64,000 nucleotides of DNA, taken from assembly GCF_013374995.1 (NCBI RefSeq), contig NZ_CP056030.1, positions 496,001 through 560,000 of the forward strand, written 5' to 3'. Below, in pieces: positions 45,281-52,558 of this stretch (position 1 is its first letter; every line of letters begins with the position of its first letter). The notes beneath the pieces are model-generated. The model was not told the origin of the DNA and did no database searches. It saw only the letters and a list, made by a program, of their open reading frames with translations. The stretch is from Pseudomonas eucalypticola (GTDB taxonomy: Bacteria > Pseudomonadota > Gammaproteobacteria > Pseudomonadales > Pseudomonadaceae). The translations under genes were made by a program, and so were the position numbers.

Positions 45281-46731
45281 TGCGCCTGGCCGAACTCAAG
45301 GATGCCGGGCGTACCCCGGCGTTGCCCCTCACTGTCACCCTGGCCGATGCCGCGGGCAGCGCCGAGCTGCAACTGCTCAGCCTGCTGCGGGTGTTGCCGG
45401 GCCAGCGCTACGTGGGCGCCGGGGTGTGGCGGGGGCGCACGGTCCTGGCCAAGTTGCTGGTGGGGCCCAAGGCGGCGCGACATTTTCAGCGCGAGCGCGA
45501 CGGCGTCAAGCGCCTGGCCGAACAGAGCCTGACCACCCCGCAGTTGCTGGTCGAGGGCCTTCAGGAAGGCGAGGGCGGCTGGCTGCTGTTCGAATACCTG
45601 GAAGGCGCCCAGAGCCTGGCCCAGGCCTGGGCGGCTGTGGAGCAGTTACCGGTGTTGGCCGACGAGCAGACCGCGGTGCTAGGCGAGGCCCTGGCCGCCG
45701 TGGCCGGCATGCACGCCAAGGGCGTATGGCAGGAAGACCTGCACCTGGACAACCTGCTGCGTCACAACGGCCAGCTTTACCTGATCGACGGTGCCGGCGT
45801 CTGCGTGGAAGAGGCCGGCAAACCGCTGTCTCGTCAGCGGGTGCTGCAAAACCTGGGCGTGTTCTTTGCCCAGTTGCCCAAGACCTTCGAGCCCTTTACC
45901 GAAGAACTGCTGGTGTACTACCTGCTGGCCAACGGCGAGCATGCGCTGCCGCTTGAGGCACTGCAGAAACAGGTGGACAAGGTACGCGCCTGGCGTCTCA
46001 AGGACTACCTGGGCAAGGTCGGCCGGGAGTGCAGCCTGTTCGCTGTCAGAAACGGGGCCTTCATGTTGCGCGCCATTCGTCGAGAGGAAGAAGCGGCCAT
46101 GCTGCCTGTGCTGGACCAGGCCGATGCGCTGCTCGACCAGGGCCACCTATACAAGACCGGTGGTGCCGCCAGTGTTGGCCAGGTGACCGTGCACGGCCGC
46201 TCGTTGGTGATCAAGCGCTATAACATCAAGAGCGTGGCGCACTGGTTCAAGCGCTTCTGGCGGCCTAGCCGTGCCTGGCATTCCTGGGTGCAGGGCAACC
46301 GCCTGATGTTTCTGGGCATCGCCACACCCACACCGTTGGCCGTCTTGGAGGAGCGCTTCCTGTGGCTGCGCCGCAGCGCCTACCTGGTCACCGACCACCT
46401 GCCGGGCCCGGACCTGATCGAGCGCTTTGCGCCCTACATCGAAACGGCCGAAGTGCCCGAACCGGAACTGTTGGCGCTGGACCAGTTGTTCGCCGACCTG
46501 ACCCGCGAACGCATCAGCCACGGCGACCTCAAGGGTCACAACCTGTTCTGGGACAACGGCCGCTGGTCGCTGATCGACCTCGACGCCCTGTGCCAGCATG
46601 GCAGTGATGCCAGCTTCGCTCCGGCCTACGCCCGCGACCGCGCGCGTTTCCTGCGCAATTGGCCGGCTGACAGTGCCTTGCATCGCCTGCTGGACCAACG
46701 CCTCCCCACACGCCCTGCCGCTCTCGTGTAG
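45280..46731 (+). CDS. LPS core protein with two kinase-fold domains
   Basis: A 483-residue protein with two fused kinase-like domains. Domain 1 (residues ~40-230) has catalytic-loop EDLHLDN (Asp153) and metal-binding LIDGAG (Asp170). Domain 2 (~285-470) has an N-lobe Lys in LVIKRYN, catalytic-loop HGDLKGHN (Asp416) and LIDLDAL (Asp433). Both look catalytically complete. It is the last gene of the first core block, joined to wapQ by TGATG. The position equals that of a large core kinase-like gene in P. aeruginosa. Substrates are not known; two distinct core positions are conceivable. Confidence 0.8.
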   Translation: MRLAELKDAGRTPALPLTVTLADAAGSAELQLLSLLRVLPGQRYVGAGVWRGRTVLAKLLVGPKAARHFQRERDGVKRLAEQSLTTPQLLVEGLQEGEGGWLLFEYLEGAQSLAQAWAAVEQLPVLADEQTAVLGEALAAVAGMHAKGVWQEDLHLDNLLRHNGQLYLIDGAGVCVEEAGKPLSRQRVLQNLGVFFAQLPKTFEPFTEELLVYYLLANGEHALPLEALQKQVDKVRAWRLKDYLGKVGRECSLFAVRNGAFMLRAIRREEEAAMLPVLDQADALLDQGHLYKTGGAASVGQVTVHGRSLVIKRYNIKSVAHWFKRFWRPSRAWHSWVQGNRLMFLGIATPTPLAVLEERFLWLRRSAYLVTDHLPGPDLIERFAPYIETAEVPEPELLALDQLFADLTRERISHGDLKGHNLFWDNGRWSLIDLDALCQHGSDASFAPAYARDRARFLRNWPADSALHRLLDQRLPTRPAALV

Positions 46732-46825
46732 CGGCCGTGGCTGCCGCGCCATTGAAGGCATCGGCTTCTGGATTGCCACGGCCTTGGGCAGGGTACGTAT
46801 GCGTGACGAGCGGCCGACTGGCGTG
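46732..46825. other. Short convergent gap with inverted repeat
   Basis: The 94 bases between the convergent genes hold a 9-base perfect inverted repeat GGCCGTGGC (46733-46741) / GCCACGGCC (46775-46783). No T-run; it may be a REP remnant or a weak bidirectional terminator. Confidence 0.4.
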
Positions 46826-49800
46826 TCAATGTCCAGGGCTGAAGTGAAGCACCGGTAGCCAGGCACTGATGACGCCAGCTTGTTTCACTTTGATTTCCCA
46901 GCCCGCGCTGTAGCGCAGCAGCACCGCTGCGCCGTGGCCCACCTGTGCCTGGGGAGGTAATAAGGTGAAACGGTCGTCACGCAGGCTCTTGCGTACTGCC
47001 AGGACGAAGGTGCCGATGACCAGGTAGCGGGCGCCCTGCCACCAGGCCAGGCCCCGCGCGTCGAGGTCCAGCCGGGGCAAGGGGACGTCGTCTCGTTGAT
47101 GCTCGGCCAGCAACCTTGGCACGTCCGGCACCTTGCCCAGCCAGTGCACCGCGCGCACGATCTCCAGTTCGCCGTCGGCGTTTCGCTGTATCTGCGGCTT
47201 GAAGATGGCATCCGGGTTGCGCGCATCCACGACGTGCCATTTCGCACCGTCGAACAACACCTGATAGGTTCGCCCGGCCTTGTCTTTCATGTAGTACCGG
47301 GAGGGGCCGCCGTCGTTGGCCACTTGTTCGTAGACGCCCTCCTTGTACGGGCTGTCTATCCTGAACCGCAGGTTCTCGGGCTCTTGGCGCAAGGCCAGGC
47401 TCGGGTTGACCGCTACAGGGCCGCGCACGGGCAGCTTGCGCAGGGCTCTGGCCATGAAGGTGGCGCCAAGCAGGGACGTCCCTGCTTCCGCGACATGGGA
47501 AATACTGTCCATGAAGTATTTAAGGGCTTCGTCGTTCTGCTCGTTGCGCAAGCTGTCCAGGCCCTGCCACAAGGTCAGGAATGCCCTGGCCACGGCGATA
47601 GGCAGCAGCAGCCGGGTCGGCAGGGTGACGGTCGCGGCCTCGGCGAGCATGACGCCGTACGCCAGCAGGCTGTTGAGGTCCATTTGTTCGGTGGAGGTGG
47701 ACAGGGAGTCGACGTTGCTCAATACCTGGCGTACCTGAGCCTCGTAGCTCATGTCGAGAAAGTCGCCCTCGATGGGTTGCAGTCGGACCCGGCTGGCCGC
47801 CCCGCGTGCCTGTAGCGTTTGACGCACGGCGGCCTGGTCGCTCAGCCCTGCCCTGGCGGCCAGATACTCACGCAGCGATGGCGTGGCCTTGAAGGTCTTG
47901 AGCCATTGAGCGCTGTCCTTGTATTCGCGCCAGGGTCGCCTGTCTGGTGAGTCTGGGGTGTAGTAGACCTGCATGGGCACGCTGCCCGGCTGCGCCGCAG
48001 TGATCACCAGCACGCCGCGGATCGTCGCGCCGCTGATCAATAATTGCTGGACCTGCAGCGCATGGCCTTCTACCTGGCAGGGGCCTGCCGGGTTGTCGAG
48101 CACGCTGCGGATCCATTGATAGCCGCGCTCGCTGCGGTCCACGCGCAGGTGTCCGGCATACCGGGCCTTGAGCGCTTCGGCGTGCATGCGGGCGTAGGTG
48201 ACGCTACGGTAATGTTCGCGTCGCCATTGTGCGTCGGGAGAATCCAGCAAGCGGGTGCGAACGAACTGCTCATAGCTGCTTGCCACGTTCAGGTGTCGGA
48301 TCATGTCCCTCACGTAGTCGGGGGTCAGCCCTTTGCACGGCTGGCCGGTTGGGCAGTGCACCCGGGCCGTCAGGCGATAGTCGCTGTCGAAAGCGGCGAT
48401 GTTGGTCAATGCCAGTTCGCTCAGGCTATAGCGTTGGGTGACCAGTGTGACGGGGTAACCTGCCTGCTCGCGGGTACGGCCGGGAATCGAGCTGGTGGGG
48501 TTGGTGGGCGGTGGAATCGGGCCCGTTTGCTGCGCATAGGTAATGCTGAGCGTAATGCTGGCGGGGTCGATGACCAGGCCCAGGTCAGCCTGCACACGTT
48601 TCTTCACAGCCTCACGCGCATAGTCCAGCAGATAGGCGCGCTCCCCGAACTGCTCAATGGTCGGCAATCCCGGGCTTGCGGCGAAGGCCAAGGCCGCCGC
48701 CAGGTCGTGCAACGAATGCATGATGTCGATTTTCTGCTCATCGCTGGCGGCCTTGAGCCAGGATGGCAGGTTTTTTTCCAGCAACGCGGCGTAACGGGCT
48801 CGCAGGATGGCCTGGTGGTTGAACAGCAGGCCCAGGTGGGCGGCCTGTTTCAGCCTTTCCCCCAGGGCGCCCAGTTCGAGGGGGCCTTGCCAGGCCGCTA
48901 CCTCCAGTTCCGGCTGCTTGAGTTGCCAGTTGCGCAGGTCGCTGGCCGAGCGCTCGAAGATATCCCCTTGAACAGGCCCCCATATCAATTGTTCTGCACT
49001 CAGCACGGCCTGTCGCTGCGCCTCGTTCAAGCCGGTCAACAGGTCCGTGGCCTGACGGTCGTCGTCCAGGCGCTCGGCCACCTCTGCGTAAAGATCCTGC
49101 AGCGACGCGAATACTTCCAGACCACCGCCCAGGGTGCTGAGCAGCGCTGTACCGGTATCGGCACCACTGGGTACTTCGGTTTGCTCATGGTCCTCGGGAA
49201 TGCTGAAGGCGCCAGACAGGTCATAGTGGCCACGGGCGTCGCGCTGGGTGACCACGAAGGCGCAGGGTAGGGTGATGGACACGCTATGGTCGCGGTTGGC
49301 GAAGCGGATGCCATACACCCCAGGGCGTTTGAACGCAGGGATAGTGGCCCGCCCGAGGGCGTCGGGGGTTGCGAGCAATTGGTCGAGCAGCTGCTTGCCG
49401 GTGTTGTCCAGGGTGCCGTCCAGGGAGCGCAGCGCTGCCTGCGCCTGCAACTGGCTGCGTAGCAGATTTTTCAGCCACAGTGCCAATGGCGCCTGTTGTA
49501 CCTGTTTGACACGCCAGTAACGCACCAGGTACTCACGGTGGAGCATGGCTGGGTCGCCGGCTACCAGATCGATCAACTGTTGCAGCTGGTGTGGGTAAGA
49601 CACTATTGCATGGACCTGCCCGCCCTGCCGGTAGGCGGTGAGGGCATCGGCGGCCACCTGAGGCGCATGTGGGTTGCCCAACCGGCGGTGCACCCATTCA
49701 CTCAATGGTTGTGCATCAATGAGGAAATCCTGCGGGGTGACCTCTTCAGGCAGCTTGGGCAACAGGTCGTGCAGACGGGTGTGCAGTATGTCCTGCAGTG

Positions 49801-49876
49801 TCGGTAGATCGGCGAGCGCTGCGTCCAGCGCTACGTCCAGTTGCTCCAATTCTTCGATATGGCCGGGGCTGTCCAT
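46826..49876 (-). CDS. Large DUF6543 / dermonecrotic-toxin-N-like protein
   Basis: A 1016-residue protein resembling the family annotated DUF6543 or 'dermonecrotic toxin domain' in Pseudomonas; function unknown. Family-like stretches are SLSELALTNIAAFDSDYRLTARV (residues 484-506), GLTPDYVRDMIRHLNVASSYEQF (516-538), RGYQWIRSVLDNPAGPCQVEGHAL (584-607) and VYYTPDSPDRRPWREY (637-652). A hydrophobic helical stretch lies at ~735-772. The C-terminal ~180 residues hold short beta-rich segments such as VYEQVANDG and RTYQVLFDGAKWHVVD. No Sec signal or known catalytic triad is seen. ATG at 49876 follows AAGG nine bases upstream; the frame is open to 50011 but that part is inside the next gene's end. It sits on the minus strand within the LPS core locus. 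Confidence 0.75.
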   Translation of the reverse strand: MDSPGHIEELEQLDVALDAALADLPTLQDILHTRLHDLLPKLPEEVTPQDFLIDAQPLSEWVHRRLGNPHAPQVAADALTAYRQGGQVHAIVSYPHQLQQLIDLVAGDPAMLHREYLVRYWRVKQVQQAPLALWLKNLLRSQLQAQAALRSLDGTLDNTGKQLLDQLLATPDALGRATIPAFKRPGVYGIRFANRDHSVSITLPCAFVVTQRDARGHYDLSGAFSIPEDHEQTEVPSGADTGTALLSTLGGGLEVFASLQDLYAEVAERLDDDRQATDLLTGLNEAQRQAVLSAEQLIWGPVQGDIFERSASDLRNWQLKQPELEVAAWQGPLELGALGERLKQAAHLGLLFNHQAILRARYAALLEKNLPSWLKAASDEQKIDIMHSLHDLAAALAFAASPGLPTIEQFGERAYLLDYAREAVKKRVQADLGLVIDPASITLSITYAQQTGPIPPPTNPTSSIPGRTREQAGYPVTLVTQRYSLSELALTNIAAFDSDYRLTARVHCPTGQPCKGLTPDYVRDMIRHLNVASSYEQFVRTRLLDSPDAQWRREHYRSVTYARMHAEALKARYAGHLRVDRSERGYQWIRSVLDNPAGPCQVEGHALQVQQLLISGATIRGVLVITAAQPGSVPMQVYYTPDSPDRRPWREYKDSAQWLKTFKATPSLREYLAARAGLSDQAAVRQTLQARGAASRVRLQPIEGDFLDMSYEAQVRQVLSNVDSLSTSTEQMDLNSLLAYGVMLAEAATVTLPTRLLLPIAVARAFLTLWQGLDSLRNEQNDEALKYFMDSISHVAEAGTSLLGATFMARALRKLPVRGPVAVNPSLALRQEPENLRFRIDSPYKEGVYEQVANDGGPSRYYMKDKAGRTYQVLFDGAKWHVVDARNPDAIFKPQIQRNADGELEIVRAVHWLGKVPDVPRLLAEHQRDDVPLPRLDLDARGLAWWQGARYLVIGTFVLAVRKSLRDDRFTLLPPQAQVGHGAAVLLRYSAGWEIKVKQAGVISAWLPVLHFSPGH

Positions 49877-49974
49877 GATCTGAAACCTTCGTGGGAAAAG
49901 GCCAGACTCTAGGGCAGGGGCACAACCCCGGGGTGGTACTTGGCTATGGGCCGGCGTAGTGGCGTACGCGCCGG

Positions 49975-52086
49975 TCAGAAGCCATATTCCAGCCCAACCC
50001 CTGCGTACCAAGACATACCGGGTGCGGCCTCATAGTACCGCTTGTTGCTATCGCCAACGATCACCGAGCCCACGTATTGCCGGTCGAGCAAGTTATCCAG
50101 GCGCAGGGTTTCGTGGAAGGTCCAGTGGTCCACCTTCTGCTCGAAGCGCGTGCGCCAGTTGAACACCGCGTAGGCGGGGGCGGCCTTGTCCTGGTTGGTG
50201 TCTTCCACATACACCTTGCTGCGGTACATGCCTTCAAGGGCAGTGCTGACCCAACTGCGCGGCTGCCATTTCAGCTCGCCGAACAGGGTGTCCTTCGGCA
50301 CCCCGGGCAGGTAGTTGCCCTTGTCTACCTGCTTGGCCGTGGTGCCGCTGCCGCTGACGTAGTCACTGTCGTAGGTGGCCTTCAGGTGCGTGTAGGCGAT
50401 CTGGGTGCTCCAGGTGTCGCTCAACTGGCTGTCCAGCGATAGCTCCAGACCGCGCCGCAGCGTGCGGCCGGCGTTCTGGTAGCTGGTGCGGCCGTCGGTG
50501 GAATCGGCGACCACCAGCTCATCGTCGGTGGTGATCTGGAACAGGGCGGCGTTGATACGCGTGCCCTCGCCCACTTTGGCTTTCAGGCCTATCTCATACT
50601 GTTTGCTCTCGGACGGCTTCAGGCCGAAGTTGAAGCCTTCGGCTGCGCCCGGAGCGTAGGCCATTTCCGCCTGGGTGGGGGTTTCGAAGCCTTTGCCGGC
50701 GCTGACATAGCCATGCAGGTTTTCGTTGAACGCGTACATCACGCTCAATGACGGGGTATTCTGCTGATAATCCTTGCTGCCGCTGGCGTCGCCGTTGCTC
50801 AGGAATTTGTCATGCACATCCATGCGCATGGTGCTGTGGCGCAGGCCGGCTTGCAGGGTCCAGTCGCCTAGCGCCCAGTTGGCCTGGATGAAGGGGTCGA
50901 GGCTGGTGGCGGTGTCGATTTCGTCGCGCTGCATCGAACCCTTCACGCCGAGTGCATCGCCACTGTAGTTCTGATAACCCTGGCGGTCGTCCTGGCTGCG
51001 GTCGTAATCCAGGCCGGCGATCACCTTCAGGTCGCCAGGTGCACTGAGGATCGGCTGTACCCAGTGCAGGCTGCCGCCATAGAAGGTACGGTCGAAGTTG
51101 ACCACGCCACCGCCGCGAGTATCGGCGGCCGAGCCCTTGGGAATAGACAAATACTGAATCACGCTGCGCGTCCCATAGTAGGCCGTAGCCTGCAGCGTCG
51201 CATCGCCGAAATAGCGTTCGTAGTTCGCCCCCAGCTGCTGGTGGTCGATGCTCTTGCGGGTGTTGTAGGTCAATGCGTTGGTGGCCACCGAGCGCGGGTC
51301 TGCCTTGTAGGCGTCCCAGGTCTGGCCCAGCGGGTCCTGGGTGCCGTTTTGTTCCAGGCTGCTGTAGATCAGCGCCAGTTTGCTGTCTTCGTCGGGCTTG
51401 AGGTTGAGCTTGGCAAAGGTGGTGTCGCGCCGGGCAGCGCTGTGGTCGCGGTAGCCGTCAGTGTCCATGCGTGAGGCGTCCAGCACGAAACCGGTGTCTT
51501 GATCGATGCCGCCCTCGGCATAGACGTGGTTCTTGCTCATGCCGTCGCTGCCCATGACTGTCTCCGCGCCCACTTTCGGCGCGCCTTGTCCGTCGCGGGA
51601 AAACATCTGGATCACCCCGCCGGCGTTACTGCCGTACATGGTCGCCGCCGGCCCGCGCAGCACCTCGATGCGCTCGGCGGTATCGAGGTTGAACGTGGCG
51701 GCCTGGCCCTGGCCATCAGGCGTGCTGGCCGGTATGCCGTCAGCGATCAGCTTCAGCCCGCGCACCCCGAAGGCCGAGCGCGCGCCGAACCCGCGGGACG
51801 AGATCTGCAGGTCCTGGGCGTAGTTCTGGCGGTTCTGCACCACCAGGCCGGGCACCCGCTGCAGCACTTCGGAGGCATTGATGCCCAATTGGCCATCCTT
51901 GATCTGCTGCTGGGTGACGCTGTCCACCGAATAGGGCAGTTCGAAGCTGCTGCTTTCACTGCGTGCGCCGCTGACCACGACCGAGTCGAGCACGATTTCG
52001 GGGGTGTCGGCCTGGGCCAGGGGGCTGGCGAGCAACAGGCCAGTGAGCAAGTGGCGGCGACGCGCAAAGGGCGGGGCAGAAGGCAT
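49975..52086 (-). CDS. TonB-dependent outer-membrane receptor, PqqU (YncD)-like
   Basis: A 703-residue TonB-dependent receptor. A signal peptide ends near residue 26 (SPLAQA), followed by a TonB-box-like EIVLDSVVV and the plug domain. The plug segment NRQNYAQDLQISSRGFGARS and the following VRGLKLIADGIPASTPDG closely resemble E. coli YncD/PqqU, a receptor shown to import PQQ. The barrel ends in an aromatic residue (LEYGF). It could take up PQQ or a related ligand, but no uptake or biosynthesis genes are adjacent. The 3' end lies 98 bases from the DUF6543 gene start, so the two could share a transcript. Confidence 0.87.
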   Translation of the reverse strand: MPSAPPFARRRHLLTGLLLASPLAQADTPEIVLDSVVVSGARSESSSFELPYSVDSVTQQQIKDGQLGINASEVLQRVPGLVVQNRQNYAQDLQISSRGFGARSAFGVRGLKLIADGIPASTPDGQGQAATFNLDTAERIEVLRGPAATMYGSNAGGVIQMFSRDGQGAPKVGAETVMGSDGMSKNHVYAEGGIDQDTGFVLDASRMDTDGYRDHSAARRDTTFAKLNLKPDEDSKLALIYSSLEQNGTQDPLGQTWDAYKADPRSVATNALTYNTRKSIDHQQLGANYERYFGDATLQATAYYGTRSVIQYLSIPKGSAADTRGGGVVNFDRTFYGGSLHWVQPILSAPGDLKVIAGLDYDRSQDDRQGYQNYSGDALGVKGSMQRDEIDTATSLDPFIQANWALGDWTLQAGLRHSTMRMDVHDKFLSNGDASGSKDYQQNTPSLSVMYAFNENLHGYVSAGKGFETPTQAEMAYAPGAAEGFNFGLKPSESKQYEIGLKAKVGEGTRINAALFQITTDDELVVADSTDGRTSYQNAGRTLRRGLELSLDSQLSDTWSTQIAYTHLKATYDSDYVSGSGTTAKQVDKGNYLPGVPKDTLFGELKWQPRSWVSTALEGMYRSKVYVEDTNQDKAAPAYAVFNWRTRFEQKVDHWTFHETLRLDNLLDRQYVGSVIVGDSNKRYYEAAPGMSWYAGVGLEYGF

Positions 52087-52175
52087 GACGGGGATCCGGG
52101 GCGGTGGAATGTACGAAGGCGGACAAGTCTATCAAGGGGGCGTGCGGCCCGCCTGCTTCCTGATATCTCGGAAAA

Positions 52176-52195
52176 TTCCCACTGCGGTATGGGAA
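52176..52195. promoter_or_regulatory. TTCCCA-N8-TGGGAA palindrome
   Basis: A 20-base dyad with 6-base arms lies 90 bases upstream of the TonB receptor start and 70 bases upstream of the small lipoprotein. It is a plausible operator; it does not resemble a Fur box. The binding protein is unknown. Confidence 0.4.
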
Positions 52196-52264
52196 GCCAG
52201 CGTCTAGGAGGGCAAGCCGTCGCCTCTATAGCCTTGTCGTCCCCCTAGCGACGGTTGGTGAATC

Positions 52265-52489
52265 ATGATCTTTAGGCTATTGCCGCTGTGTGCAGCGTTA
52301 TTGGTGAGTGGGTGCATCGTGCGCGAACCTCCCGTGGACAACGATGATCCCTGGCCCGTGATCGATACCGTACAGCCCTACCAGTGCCACGGTGACGGGG
52401 CGCGGTTCGGGGCTGCGTGCGCAAGACCTGGCAACCCGTCCCGCGCGCCCTCGCCCCCATATGCAGCCCCCCGCCGGAATGCGCTATAA
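52265..52489 (+). CDS. Putative small lipoprotein
   Basis: A 74-codon frame beginning MIFRLLPLCAALLVSGC, a good lipoprotein signal peptide with lipobox LVSGC and Cys17. The mature part is short, acidic at first (REPPVDNDDPW) and Pro/Arg-rich at the end, without family resemblance. The stop overlaps the TATAAT at 52485-52490, so the 3' end doubles as promoter DNA for the next operon. No strong ribosome site is visible. It may be real or a decayed gene. Confidence 0.5.
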   Translation: MIFRLLPLCAALLVSGCIVREPPVDNDDPWPVIDTVQPYQCHGDGARFGAACARPGNPSRAPSPPYAAPRRNAL

Positions 52490-52490
52490 T
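52462..52490 (+). promoter_or_regulatory. Promoter candidate for second LPS core block
   Basis: A perfect -10 hexamer TATAAT occupies 52485-52490. The hexamer 17 bases upstream (TGCAGC, 52462-52467) is a poor -35. It lies 69 bases before the carbamoyltransferase start, where a promoter is needed because the preceding genes are on the other strand. Confidence 0.55.
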
Positions 52491-52558
52491 CCCGCCCTTT
52501 CGCCGCCGACAGCCCCATGGCCCTCGGCGCACATATTCCGTTTAAAGAGGCTAGACCC

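Noticed and set aside
49877..50011. Longer start for the DUF6543 protein
   Set aside because: The extra 45 residues overlap the TonB receptor 3' end and lack a ribosome site, whereas ATG at 49876 has AAGG at good spacing.
52087..52264. Fur box upstream of the TonB receptor
   Set aside because: No match to the AT-rich Fur consensus; the only clear dyad is TTCCCA-N8-TGGGAA.
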